From contig MU271145.1 in NCBI GenBank assembly GCA_021432605.1, positions 1,922,001 through 1,986,000 on the forward strand: DNA of 64,000 nt, in the 5' to 3' direction. The position numbers and the translations under genes were made by a program. Every line of letters begins with the position of its first letter. Position 1 is the first letter of the stretch. The notes beneath the pieces were generated by a model. It was not told where the DNA came from, made no database searches, and was given only the letters and a program-made list of their open reading frames with translations. The stretch comes from Coniochaeta sp. PMI_546. Its lineage: Eukaryota; Ascomycota; Sordariomycetes; Coniochaetales; Coniochaetaceae. Below, one piece after another: positions 1 through 11,240 of the stretch.

Positions 1-568
1 TCGTGTCCCACTTGTACGAGCCGGGCGTCGCAAAGGTCATGTTCTGCGTCAGGGTGAAGGTGGCGGTCGAGGCGATGGAGACGAGGACGTCGATGGCCGT
101 GGGCGTGCCCTGGAGATTGGTGTAGTTCCAGCCCCAGGTTATCGTCTCGCCGATCTTGTACAGGTTGGTGGCTTGCTGGGTCGCGGCGGGTGTGATCATC
201 ACCACGTTGCCGGCTGGGTCTTGGGCTGGGAACTCGGTGTGCGTCGGGGCGGAGGTTTTTGTGCTGTTACCCGTGCCTGTGGGTGTGATGCCGCCAGTAT
301 TGAGGTTTGTGGATTTGGCTGATGGTACTTTTGCTGTGCCTGACGCTGATGGGTTTGCTGTTGCTGATGAGGAATTTGACGACGCTGGGGTATGTTAGCC
401 ATGAGTTTATGATGACTTGTCTGAACGGTGTAACCTACATGAGTCTTGCCGTACAACGAGCGAGTCGATATCTGGGAGCCACCTTGGCCATGACGGCCAT
501 GCTGCGGCTAAGGGTGAAATCGAGAGTGCTATGGTGGCCAGTTGGCCGACGGAAAGTGTGGTCTTCAT
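1..568 (-). CDS. Secreted DUF7137-like protein, 3' part cut off by the window edge
   Basis: Two exons are visible: 568-439 and 384 to beyond 1. They are joined by a 54-bp intron (385-438; donor GTAGGT, branch GCTAACAT, acceptor CCCCAG). Translation starts MKTTLSVGQL and continues into a hydrophobic stretch ending LAAAW, a clear signal peptide. A Ser/Thr/Asn-rich, probably O-glycosylated linker of about 60 residues follows. After it comes a domain with the segments MITPAA, YKIGETITWGWNYT and TFATPGSYKWDT. From memory this matches the fungal DUF7137 family of secreted or membrane-anchored wall-associated proteins, whose function is unknown. The C-terminus, where family members often have a membrane anchor, lies outside the window. 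The start is the first ATG in frame and fits the signal peptide exactly. The gene model is solid; the family name is moderately sure. Confidence 0.75.
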
Positions 569-2275
569 TATGAAATCTGTTTTTCTGCTTCTTCTTTTCT
601 CGGAATAGCTGTTACCAAAGCTGAAGCGGAAGGAAGAGCGGATCGGTTCGGACTATGGATTCGTTGTCTCAAATTCTAGGCGTTGACAGCCCTCTCGGAC
701 GATAACAGGGACGCTGTCCAACCGTCTGGAGTACCAGGCCGTCCAGTGCGTTTGATGCTGTGGCTCCCCCTTATTGCCCGTTCTCGGAATAACGCTACAC
801 CAATTATAAAACAAATAGTCGTCAAGGTTCGCAAAGGGGCTAAAGTCGAAAGCAAGTCTAGCGAATGACGAAAAACACAACCGAAGAATGAAGCGAAGTC
901 GAAGCGTCAAGGTGTAATGTAGCGAATGTGTGTTGTTGTTTGTAGCAAAACCAGGAACGATTGACTGGTTGGCTGCAGAAACAACCAGAGACAAGGAGAT
1001 TCTCGATGAGTTGGATCGAAAAGTGCAGTGCAGTGCAGGGGGGGCCCATCAGCAGAGGAGCGTCAGTGGTAAACCGGCAACTAGCCGTCACTCACCCAAT
1101 GAGAATGTCTCCTCCAAGCCTCACCCCCTGTCGCCGGAGCAATCGCCATCGTATCCTAGTGCGCCCCACGATTTTCTCGTGTTGCCAGAAGACGAGATCC
1201 ACAACATGTCTTTGGTCTTGCTAAAAATACGCGGTTAACAGGTCATGTTCAACAGTTCAAAGACATCGTTGTCGTCCACACAACAGACCACAAAAGATAG
1301 AGATAGAGTTTACAGCCCCATCTCGTAACATGGGACAGAAGACGACCGACGATTAGAGTTTGCCTCGATCCCATTTCGTCCACTTCTGGTGCATACATGG
1401 CCCTCCACCGCAGATTTGGACCGATTTGGTGGAGTTCACCCAGTCCGTGTCCAACGCAATATGTCGTCTTTTTACCGTCTGATTGAACGTCCCACATACT
1501 GCGATAAGTTCATATGTCCATGAAGGCCACGAAGACGAAACTGTACGCGTGCACAACAGTACCTCCAGAGCCCTCCATTAAATCCAGACCTCATTCCCTG
1601 ATCATTCGCCCTCCATGGTACTCTCTCAGGTACTCTATCGATTATCTGTTTGTTTGGTCAAGATTACTACATTCCACTCACTGTTGTGAGCAAGGCACTC
1701 ATAACAGCTACTCTCTGACACGACATTCGAACGAACGCGAAGCGACCAAAACAATGGCCGCTCACTAAGGAACAGTAAATGTGGAATGCGGTGAGCCAGA
1801 AACGAGATAAGAGATCAACCGACCTGCTATTTGAATCTCTCATAGAATTCTGGAGACTCTGGGCGTGACCTCTTATATTTTAGCTTTTCGTTCACGGTTT
1901 CAGGTGCACCGAAACCTGCATACCCTCGCCGACTACTATGTATGCACTTCACGGACCCTCTGCTCCAACTGATCAGTATCTACGCGCCATGTGAAAAGCA
2001 GTCACATGACATTCTCTCAGCTTTTGTCCATCTAGACGCCTATAAACCGTACAAATCAAAGGGGTATCTCAACGAACCCAACCTGACCATGTTTTGCCAT
2101 GAACGCCCAAACGATGTGACATGACAGCCCAAAAGCACAAGATGCAAATACCCTCCCCTCACAAATGCAATCGCATGTAAGCCCCCTCCCCCAGCGAACC
2201 GATGCGCCACGCCCTACGGAACTCGTCTGTAACCTTCTCCTTCTCCCTGTCAGCCTTCTCGGCCTCGCCCGCTCG
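569..2275. other. Intergenic, no gene seen
   Basis: This 1.7-kb stretch lies upstream of the DUF7137-like gene and downstream of SWD2. All open frames are short (about 110 codons at most), overlap on both strands, lack splice-consistent extensions and resemble no family I know. It presumably holds the promoter of the first gene and the 3' UTR of SWD2. Confidence 0.5.
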
Positions 2276-3509
2276 CTAGGCGTGGGGGTCCGGAAGCCAA
2301 AACATGAGCTCCTGGTCCGCCGAGGCAAACATGTTGAAGCGCGGGTTGAACGCCAGCACGGCCGCCTCGCGCTTCTCCTCCAGCACGTAGGCCGGCTCGA
2401 GCACCTTGTCCTCCCCGACGGGACTGCCGAGGGTGTCCCAGACCAGCACGTCCTTCTTGGACCCGGACAGGACGTACCGCCCGTCGGGCGCGAAGCAGCA
2501 GTCGCCGCTGCTGTCCAGCCGTCCCGGCTCGTTGTGGGCCTCGCCCGCTCCCGCGCGGCGGGTGCCCCCCTCGGGCTTGCGGAGGATGGCTTTCAGGTCG
2601 CCCGTGAATGCGTCGAAGAGGTAGTGCGCGTTGCCGCGGGTGCCGAGGAGGATGTGCTTGCCGTCGTTGGAGAATGCGAGGGTGGTCCAGCCCGTGGCGA
2701 GGTTGTCGGCAGCGCGCGGACTGGGCATCTTGTCGACCAGGTCGAACTCGGAGATCGGACCTTTGGTGTAGTTCTTGTAGTCGTAGAGGAGGATGGTGAA
2801 GCTCCACGGCGAGGCGATACCGAAGACGTTGCCTGACGGGTCCCATGCAGACAGGAAGGGCGTCGTGATGTGTAGCTTGCCAACCCAGTTCTTGGCGTTG
2901 AGGGCCCATAGATGCACTGCGTCGTCTCGCCCACAGGAGATGAAGTTATCGGCTCCCGGGTGGAGAGATATGCTCGTCACGCTTGCCGTGTGGCCTTCGA
3001 AGTAGCGGATGAAGGAGGTATTGTGTGTTGAGAGGTAGCGGATCGCATCTGAGCGCGAGATTAGCGTACACATTCGCATTGCTTTAGTGTTTTATGGATC
3101 AGACATCCTCGACCCACGGCTTACCATTCTCCTTTGTGCTCGCGTAGAGGATACTCGAGCTGTGATGCGTAAACTTGGCAAGCTTGACACCGTATTTCTG
3201 GGACAGCAATTTCTTGTCGTGCCGCCCTTCCTTGACGTTGTATATCATCAGTGTCTCGTCGCTCTCCGACGTTATGCAGAGCTCGCCAGGGTCGTCGAAG
3301 TCGATGGATATGACCGATGGTTTAGACTTGGTGTCCTTGACGTCGTCCCGCCGGAATAGTTTCATCGGACGGAAGCTGGCCATTACATCTGAGACTTTGG
3401 TCGTGCTAGGGACGTTGGGCCCCAAAGTCCGCTGGATGTTGAGAGTAGGAGCAGGAGGCGCAGTGGGAGTGGACGCAGACTCGTCGATGTCCATTGGTGT
3501 TGAAGCCAT
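2276..3509 (-). CDS. swd2: WD40 protein Swd2 (WDR82), COMPASS and cleavage/polyadenylation factor subunit
   Basis: Exons are 3509-3125 and 3048-2276, with a 76-bp intron (donor GTAAGC, branch GCTAATC, acceptor CTCAG). The product is 385 aa. The splice joins STKEN to DAIRYLSTHNTSF, and the segment RYFEGHTASVTSISLHPG follows, the most recognisable part of Swd2/WDR82. Several WD40 blades are visible: SIDFDDPGELCITS, FISCGRDDAVHLWAL, TLAFSNDGKHILLGT and CFAPDGRYVLSGSKKDVLVWD. In yeast Swd2 serves both the Set1 histone H3K4 methyltransferase complex and the APT part of the mRNA 3'-end processing factor. The N-terminus has a short Pro/Thr-rich leader not needed for the fold. The gene is divergent from oac1, with 818 bp between start codons. 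Loop insertions such as EGGTRRAGAGEAHN look lineage-specific. Confidence 0.9.
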
Positions 3510-4327
3510 CTTGCCTGATCAAGCTTGCGCGAGCTGATGGATAGATACGAAAGGGGAGGCAGACACCGAATTATGTAGCAAGGTGAACTGATATTTGAAC
3601 CAAGCTGAACGAGTGAAGCTATTACGGTACTTAGTTGGAACAAGCGGCGCGTCGTCGCGAATTCAGTCGTGGGGCAATTGCCAAGATCAACCACTTTGTG
3701 GGGGTTTCGATTGAAGCTTTGAAGCATGGTCCGTGCTCAAGCTCTCACATCTATGTCTAAGGTATTGAAGCGTCGATACGTATAAATTGATAATCTCTGC
3801 CTCAGTATTCACACTGTTCCGTAGTCGTTGACACAGTACCTCTAAGATAAAATACGCAAATCGATCAGCTTGTCATCAGAGAGGGTTTCCGCACACACGG
3901 GGATCTGACTCAGACTTCGGTTTCGGGCTTTTCTTCGTCATCATCACGGCTCCACTTATTTCTTCTCTGCAAGCTCCGAGTCGGAGTTGTGCAGCCGGGA
4001 CTAAAGTCTAGTACCACAGTAGGTCTAGGTTCGCCAATTGCTGGAGGGCCTCAATTTGGAGGGAAGACCCCGAACTTCGCTCATTCTGACCCGGATAGTT
4101 TGTGTCATCGTCCGCAACATTCGCAACCATGGCGCCCTCATGATGAATTAACTGACTCGACACTCACTTTTCCCGTTCTTGGTCTTCCTTATTCCTAATC
4201 GTATCAATTTCCTACCATCGTCATTGTGCTGCGCGTGTCGCTTGATCCCTCCATCTCGGTTGTCCTCCGGCTAAGACCGGCGTAAGCACTTTTGACTTTT
4301 TGGGCGCGGTTAACTGTCGCTATCACG
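3510..4327. promoter_or_regulatory. Divergent promoter region between swd2 and oac1
   Basis: These 818 bp separate the two start codons and must contain both promoters and 5' leaders. No convincing ORF is present. I could not identify a specific factor site. The yeast OAC1 regulator Leu3 binds CCGG-N2-CCGG; the nearest approach here, CCGG-N6-CCGG close to 4270, has the wrong spacing. Confidence 0.4.
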
Positions 4328-5401
4328 ATGTCAACAACTCTCGGGTATGTGTTTCGCTCGAAATTCCGTCTTTACGGTATCATCTCATCGGTGAGGCCGG
4401 ACTTGCTAACTCTCCATCCCTATAGCGCGTTCATAGCCGGCGGCATCGCCGCCTGCGGCGCCGTCACCGCGACACATCCCTTCGAGACGGTCAAGATCCG
4501 CATGCAGTTGCAGGGCGAGCTACAAGACAAAGGCCACCAGCCAAAACTCTACCGCGGCCCCATACACGGCGTCTCCGTCATCGTGCGCAACGAAGGCTTA
4601 AAGGGTATCTACCGAGGTATAGGTTGCGCCTATGTCTATCAGATCCTGCTCAACGGCTGCCGGTTGGGATTCTACGAGCCCATGCGCAACTTCACCACGA
4701 AACTCATCTTCAAAGATCCAAAGACGCAGAGCTTAGGGGTTAACATGTTTTGCGGCGCCACCTCGGGTATCCTGGGCGCGATGGCGGGCAGCCCCTTTTT
4801 CTTGGTCAAGACGAGGTTGCAGAGCTACTCGCCTTTCCTACCGGTGGGCACACAGCACAAGTACCGTAATGCGCTGGATGGGATGCGCCAGATCTTCAAG
4901 GCCGAGGGCGTCAAGGGCTTATATCGCGGCGTCGGTGCGGCCATGATCCGGACCGGCTTCGGCAGTTCAGTGCAGTTGCCGACGTACTTCTTTGCCAAGC
5001 GGCGCTTGGTAAAGCACTTGGGTATGGAAGAGGGCGCACCTCTGCATCTTGCGAGTAGTACAATTAGCGGCTTTGTTGTGTGTATCTTCATGCATCCGCC
5101 AGGTAAGGCTCGGAACTTGTCCACGTTACAAGGCGATCATCCCAACTAACCTATTCGAAACATAGACACCATCATGTCGCGGATGTACAACCAGAACGGC
5201 AACCTATACAACGGCGTCTTCGACTGCTTAGCAAAGACGATCCGGACGGAGGGATTCCTAGCCATCTACAAGGGCTTCCTCCCCCACCTCGCGAGAATCT
5301 TACCACATACCATCTTGACTCTCAGTCTGGCCGAGCAGACGAACAAGCTCCTGAGAAAAATCGAGGACCGCGTCCTGACGAGGCCGGAGATGAAGAGCTG
5401 A
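4328..5401 (+). CDS. oac1: Mitochondrial oxaloacetate/sulfate carrier (SLC25 family)
   Basis: Exons are 4328-4344, 4426-5102 and 5166-5401, giving 309 aa. The first exon is only 17 nt (MSTTLG, last codon split) and precedes an 81-bp intron with CTAAC branch. The second intron is 63 bp. The protein has the three-fold mitochondrial carrier repeat, with signature helices HPFETVKIRMQ, SPFFLVKTRLQ and HPPDTIMSRMY. The loss of the acidic residue in the second signature and the Asp-Thr-Ile form of the third are typical of yeast OAC1 and animal SLC25A34/35. Family members carry oxaloacetate, sulfate, thiosulfate and alpha-isopropylmalate across the inner membrane, linking the matrix to leucine synthesis and cytosolic oxaloacetate. 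The gene converges on ncs2, with 299 bp between stop codons. Membership is certain; substrate is inferred from sequence likeness. Confidence 0.9.
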
Positions 5402-5700
5402 TGTTGCAGCTTAGATTAGGTAGCTGGTGTTCGGGATTTGAAAGGTTATAGGGCTTCTTGTTATGTTTCGCTCGATATCGTCATACATCGTGATACATCA
5501 TTTGTATATATATTTATATGCATAGACCAGGCTTGGGGGGCTTCAAAAAGTTTGAGAATGGAGTACAGCGGAGGTACGCCAACATCTGGCTGAATTAACA
5601 GCATTTCTGGGTATGCATCAAGCAGCAATGTCACAAATTTTGCATCAGATGTCTTATTCCAGCAACTTCTTCTTCCTTTTTGTCCATGTTAGAGCTTCAC

Positions 5701-6917
5701 CTAACCATGGACACTCCTTTCACATCCATAACACAACCAACCACGCCCGGTACCTGCCACTTCCGCATCGTCTCCAATCTCGCCCTTCCACCTCTCATCT
5801 CCCTGCTCATCCAGCGTCATGCCACACATGCCACACCTCTCCTCAGCATCGATGCGGCTTAGCTTGGCCGTCGTTCGCACCACGTTGGCGACAATGGAAG
5901 GGTAGTTCTCCTCCACGTCAGCAAAATACTTTGCCATGACCTCGTCTATGCTCAGATCACGGTGCGATACCACCGAGTTGGCCTTGTCCACCACCTCCTC
6001 TGGTGGAATAATGTCTGCCAGCGGCGGATCTGTCAGGGTGATATACGTGTCGAGCTCCTTACGGTAGAGCTCGCGGAGGGGGTAATGAACGCGGATACTC
6101 TTCTTATCCGCAGACGGATCACGGGTGGAAGAAAAGTGTTCCACAGGGAGCACGCCGTCGTTGATCTGCCATGGCAGGGAGAAGCCGCGGCCCTTGGCTG
6201 TCTCGGCGAGTGTCAGGGCGCCCAGGGTTGTCGTGCTGTGCCCGAATAGGACGGCCTGGCAGTTACGGCTTAGGGCGGTGTGGATCAGTAGGTGCCGTAT
6301 AAAGAGACGGAGAATATCGGCTCTGGATGTGGCGGAAGGGAGACGGTCGAATAAGTCCCTCAGTTGCTCGACAGGAGTGGCGTCCTGCTTGAGGGGGGGT
6401 AGGACGGACCAGTCTATTGATGGGATACCGAGGACGGCGGTGAGGGGGGTTATCTCGAGCTTGAGCCGTGGAAAACGCTCCCTGTAGGTTTCAAGCGTCT
6501 TCTGTAAGAGCTCATTGGGGTGGTCGGAGATGCTGGTGTCGATGCAGATGACGTCGAGGTCAAAGGGTGATCGGCGGCCTTTAGAAACTATAGCGTCGAC
6601 ATAGCCATTCACTATGTGCAAGAGTACAGTGGACGACGTTCCAAAAGAGAGACCAAGGACATATCTCCTTGATATCGGTGCCCCTTGTGGCGGCTGTGTC
6701 TCCTTTCCCACAACGCCGATTTGCCGCACGCACTTGCTGTAGATATACTGGGTGAAGCAGTCCCTATGGCTTATTAGTCGAGTAAATTAGGTGAAATCAT
6801 TGCCAACACATACGTGCAAACTGCTTCCGTTCTACTAACGTGTGCCGCCTCCTGTTTGTTGCACTTTTTGCAGGGTCGTTCCAGGGGCAGTGACCCCGCC
6901 TGGTCTTTTGTTACCAT
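5701..6917 (-). CDS. ncs2: Cytoplasmic tRNA 2-thiolation protein 2 (Ncs2/Ctu2)
   Basis: Exons are 6917-6814 and 6763-5701, with a 50-bp intron (donor GTATGT, branch ACTAATA, acceptor CATAG). The product is 388 aa. The first exon supplies the N-terminal zinc motif C16-x2-C19 and C34-x2-C37, the latter split by the intron and read CTDCF. A second cysteine set, C345-x2-C348 and C379-x2-C382, lies at the C-terminus. The adenine-nucleotide hydrolase fold is present, but its PP-loop reads SFGTSST instead of SGGxDS, as expected for the non-catalytic partner. With Ncs6/Ctu1 and the ubiquitin-like Urm1 this protein thiolates U34 of tRNA-Lys, -Glu and -Gln in the cytoplasm. The start is the only ATG that keeps the first CxxC in frame. 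Confidence 0.92.
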
Positions 6918-7284
6918 CACCAGCTTTACTTCACAACGACAAAGTTTCTTCCGCCTGTTGTGGATAGCTGATGTAGGTTCGCGGAACTAATTGTACAAAG
7001 TGTTCAATATTGCTGGGGTTTCTTGTAAAGATGAGAGTTGAATCGCAAAAGTTGACTCATTATTTTATTGGATCACGTGGCGATTTCCTCGTCTGCATTT
7101 TCTTCTCAGATGAAGTTCGAAGTTGAACACCTTTCTCCTTAAGTCAATGGGATGCATACATACATGGCACATTTATCTGCCTGTCTCAGGTAAGACAGGC
7201 AGCCTGGATTACCCGTCTGTGTAGCTACCAATCTCATTCATCTTTTAGTTGATCTACCCCCTATCACTTGTCTAAGGTGTGACT
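6918..7284. other. Intergenic, no gene seen
   Basis: These 367 bp lie between the ncs2 start and the stop of the APH-like gene, both on the minus strand, and should contain the ncs2 promoter. I see an imperfect hairpin around CTGCCTGTCTCAGG/ACAGGCAG near 7178-7203 but assign no role to it. Confidence 0.4.
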
Positions 7285-8522
7285 TTATCTGCTAAAAAGA
7301 GGAGCCAGTTCGGAGGCGAGAAACCACTCTCGGTCCCTGTTCCAGGCTCGCACTATAACTTCCTTCCCCTTGGTCACGACCTCGAGCAGCTGTTCCGCCG
7401 TCCCCCATCCCTGAACGCTGCCAAAGCATACCAGGTGCGTGCCGACATGGATGGCTGTTCTAAAGGCAAACGCGTCGTCTTCAACGCCGTATCCGGCACA
7501 GAAACCCTGGATCAGCCATAGTCCTGCCTGGATCTCTCGGTAGAGATAGAGCTCATACAACTCTGCGATCATCTGGCCTAAATCAAGGGGCCTCACACCA
7601 AAAGTGCAGAGCTCCCAGTCAATGATAAAAATGGTAGGTTGATTACCATCTGAAAGATGCCGGTCAGGGATGAGAGCACTGAAGTGGTGTGTCAGACTTG
7701 TCTTTGCTTCAGGGGGGAAAACAGAATGTGACGCACTTTCCAGTCCAGAAATCTCCATGGATGATTTGCAGGTTATCCTCATTTGCCATCTCGTCCTCGG
7801 ACATCTTCTTGACCTGTTCCAGAATATCTCGCACATCACTGAGAATCCCCGGATACCTGTCTATGCTCGATACCAGAGAAGCGTAGTTGATGGTATTCTT
7901 CAGCATCTGCATCTCCTTGTTGAGCTTGATCTCCGCCTGTAGCTTGGCCTGGGCCGGGTCAGCGGCCCAGGTGTGGAAGTTACGCAGCCATGTGCCGAGG
8001 TTGTTGCCGATGCCTACGAGTCGGTCCTTCAATCCCGATGGGTTGTCAGCCAGGTGATTGATAGCGTAAGTCTTTAGGTTGACGGAATCCGGTAGGTACT
8101 CTTGGACCTGAGTGTTGGTCTGTGGGTTGAAGTGGAAGAGGCGAGGTGTCCGGACGATACACGACTGAGTTGAGACTGGAGGCAGTGTTGCTAGGGCTTC
8201 CAGGCAGTCTTCTTCGAACTTCTACAAGTCTGTTAGTGTCGTCGGAGAGGCATGGCTCAGGATCACTGGTATCCGCTTGGTGATGGCGACGTACACACCG
8301 AGCTGTTGTAAGCTTAAACCCGGGGTGAGAAGCGACATAACCCTCTCCATGTTTGATGAGGACTGCTTGAGTACCTTCAGGAAGTGCCTGCGTCAAGACT
8401 CCATGGTATATAAAGTTACACGTGCCGCCCGTCAAAGGTTTGAGCGAGCTGCAGGCATATTTCGTACCATCGAGCTCTTGTTTGACCTTGGCCAAGATGG
8501 CATCAGCACTCTCCCCGGCCAT
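7285..8522 (-). CDS. Aminoglycoside phosphotransferase-fold (APH) kinase, substrate unknown
   Basis: Exons are 8522-8295, 8221-7737 and 7678-7285, separated by introns of 73 and 58 bp. The product is 368 aa. The second splice rebuilds the catalytic loop HGDFWTGN, with N238 split across the junction, giving catalytic D233. The metal-binding motif is IIDWEL with D258. An N-terminal KPLTGGTCNFIYHG glycine loop and VLIKHGEG lysine strand complete the kinase fold. Fungal members of this group are annotated variously as phosphotransferase or methylthioribose-kinase-like; nothing here fixes the substrate. Donors are GTACGT and GTGCGT. I preferred the first donor to a nearby GTGTGT because only it keeps phase and yields TTARCKFEED. 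No signal peptide is present, so a cytosolic enzyme is likely. It lies upstream of ncs2 on the same strand. Confidence 0.85.
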
Positions 8523-9977
8523 TTTTGTCGCCGAATGTGATCTGCCCAGGGGAGGGGGATGATAACAACGAGTTGATCGTTGCCTGAACTGAGTGATGTT
8601 CGAGGCTCAAGTGTGGCAATTGAAACATGAGGTTAATCCTAGTACCTTCATAAACTTCAAATAATCTGTGTACCTTGCAGTCCTTGTTTGATATTTAAAG
8701 TGAGAGAATGAACCATCGATCAAATCCCCGTGGCATCAATAGTGCATATGGTCCTATTGTAGAACATATCAACCAATAGAAACCACAGTGTTGACATTGG
8801 AGCTAAAGAGTTCCAGGACACGATGACTCTTTCGCCGAATGCAAGACTAAACAACCCGACAAACGGTCGAAAAGACGAAGTCGATGCATGGAGCCGAAGC
8901 ATGGAGATGAAGACTCCTCCACTACTCAACGACTATGAGCGCGATATATTGAAGTTGATACAGATTACACGAACCCGAAGAGGAGGGTACACTTTGTTGT
9001 ACAACAGGCGTGAGAGCAACATGAGTGGTCGGTGATTACCAAAAAGCACAAGCGGGCCGAGACAGTGCATCGTCAATTGAGCACTGTGACTTCCACAGTA
9101 CCATGTAAGCCAAGTGTCGAGTCGCTGCTCAGCCACCCGGGAATTGCTCCATTCGTCAAGCCGTCCCAATTCACCCCCGACCTCCAACAATTCTGGGGAA
9201 AGATGGCAGGTCTGAAACCTTCAACCGCCGGCCACTCGACATTCCATCCGTCCTATCGCATGAAGCACGCGCTTCGGCTCATGTGCCATCCATCAGATGG
9301 CAGGACTCGTCTCATCTCTTAGCCTCTCTTGTCCATAGTTTTGTCTTGAAGCCACCGGCGCATAATTTCATCAACGGTACCTCAATTTGGGACGGCTTAC
9401 ACCCAGAATCCTTGGTATTTCCGCAACCGGCACTTCTGCAGCTCACCTTTGCATCATCGTCATTGCAACCCCTGCTCTGCGCTCTAAAAGTGTAGCTACA
9501 TATCCCAACAGGCCTGTCCATGCGCTCCCGCGGTTTCATCTGAACGCAGTTTGGCTGCTTTCTCTGATATCGAGGTCGCTCGCCTGGAGAAGATCTGAGG
9601 TAGTGTAGCGTGTGTGGCTGGCGATGGTTTCCAGGGCTCAAGATTTGGAACAGCGTTCTGAAGGTCTACCTAATTTTACCCGGCAACGCGTCCGCCAGCC
9701 CATTTTATAATAGCTGTTATAGCTTCTACCACCCACCACCCGACTTCGATAAACACCAACCACTTCCCCACCTCGCTTTGGGTGCTACCTCACCTCGTTA
9801 CAAACCCAGAGCGTCGCTGGTCGTCGTCACGAAGGCACGAACTGTCTCCTCTGCATCCAAGCAATCCAAGCGATCCGTCACCAACCCTCTAGGTCGACCG
9901 AGTCTCGACCTCAACAATCGAAGCTACCTCTTGGCTGGACCTGTTTGAACCGCACTCGCCTTGGTATCACAGTCGAG
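8523..9977. other. Intergenic, no gene seen
   Basis: This 1.45-kb stretch lies between two divergent genes (APH-like kinase and tandem-PH protein). Open frames of 70-112 codons occur but overlap each other and lack family features. From about 9700 to 9977 the plus strand becomes C/T- and CACC-rich, consistent with the 5' leader of the PH-domain gene. Confidence 0.5.
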
Positions 9978-11240
9978 ATGGTCGAAGTCCAGACGCAATC
10001 AATGGCCGCTGCTCCGAGCGCAAAAATCGAGCGACGCGTCAATGCTGTCATTCCTCCTACATCGATCGATATCCCCCGTCAAAGTCAAAGTCTTGCCGAC
10101 CGGTTTCGAAACCGACTCGCTCAGGACTCGTTCTCCCCGGTGAACCAGAATGGAAGTTTCGAATTCGACCGTGTCATCAAGAGCGGCTATGTGCAGAAGC
10201 GCACACAAAAGACGAAGGTAGGGTTGTCTCATTCCCCGGAATTGCAGCGACGAAGCTAATTCCCATAGGCTTGGAAAACTATATATCTAGTTCTGCGACC
10301 GAACACGCTATCCATCTATAAGTCAGACAAGGAGGACAAGCTGCGACACAAGATATTCTTGTCAGACCTTACAGCGGTGACCCTTTTGAAGGACCCGAAA
10401 CACAAAAGGCAGAACGTTTTTGGACTATTTTCTCCGGCCAGGAACTTTCATTTTCAGGCCTCGACGTTAAATGACGCTAAAGAATGGGTCGAGCTCATTA
10501 GAAGTGATGCCCGAATCGAGGAAGAGGAGGAAGAGATGTTTCTCGCCAGTCCCGTCGTCCAAAGGCGATCGTTCTTTGGATTCACAAACCAGGAAGCCTC
10601 TTCAAGTCGTCAACTTGCCGACCATGATCGCTTGATGTCAAGCTCTCCAGAGCCTCAAGACACACCAATGCCGGTTGTTGTGACATCCCCTAGTCATCGG
10701 CCCTCGCAGTTCGATTCATCTGGTATGTCGGGAGGTGAATTGGCATCGCACTCAGACTTTTCGGACGCCGATGTGCAACGACTTGGGGCTTCGATAGAAA
10801 GCCTAGCTTTGCAGTCAGCCGACAGACCACCGCTGGGGCTCGGCAATGCCAGTCAAGCGAGCGGCATCAACATCGAAAAGGACCCGGACCGTGTCATCTG
10901 GCAGGGACGGCTTCTGTTCCTGCGCAGCAAGCGTGGCGTACGTCAGTGGAAGAACATGTGGGCCGTCCTACGACCGAGGAACTTAATCCTCTACAAAGAC
11001 GAGTCTGAGTACTCGGCACGATTTATCGTCCCAATGTCGTCGATTGTAAACGTTGTGGACATTGACCCCGTCAGCCGCACCAAGGCCCACTGCCTGCAGA
11101 TCATAACCGACGAAAAGAGCTACCGTTTTTGCGCCCAGGATGAGGAAACGTTGGTCCACTGCTTAGGCGCCTTCAAGAGCCTGTTGGCGAAGCGGAAGGA
11201 GTTGGAGGCGAAAGTAGCAGCCAATGCCGCCTCATCATGA
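9978..11240 (+). CDS. Tandem pleckstrin-homology (PH) domain protein
   Basis: Exons are 9978-10217 and 10269-11240, with a 51-bp intron, giving 403 aa. The splice joins YVQKRTQKTK to AWKTIYLVLRP inside the first PH domain. PH1 spans about residues 68-158 and ends in the invariant-Trp helix AKEWVELI. PH2 spans about 289-390 (IWQGRLLFLRSKRGVRQW through CLGAFKSLL). The two are joined by a Ser-rich acidic linker of about 130 residues. PH domains bind phosphoinositides or proteins at membranes. The two-PH layout recalls yeast Opy1, but I see no diagnostic residue and would not name it. The start is the first ATG in frame. The linker contains many SP and RxxS sites, so phosphorylation control is plausible. 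Confidence 0.85.

Noticed and set aside
2165-2836. 223-codon plus-strand frame antisense to swd2
   Set aside because: Shadow of the SWD2 coding strand; Val/Gly/Arg-rich without a domain.
4255-4285. Leu3-type CCGG site upstream of oac1
   Set aside because: The two CCGG boxes are six bases apart instead of two.
8823-9322. Overlapping plus-strand frames between the APH-like and PH genes
   Set aside because: Frames of 70-96 codons overlap in different phases and carry no family features.
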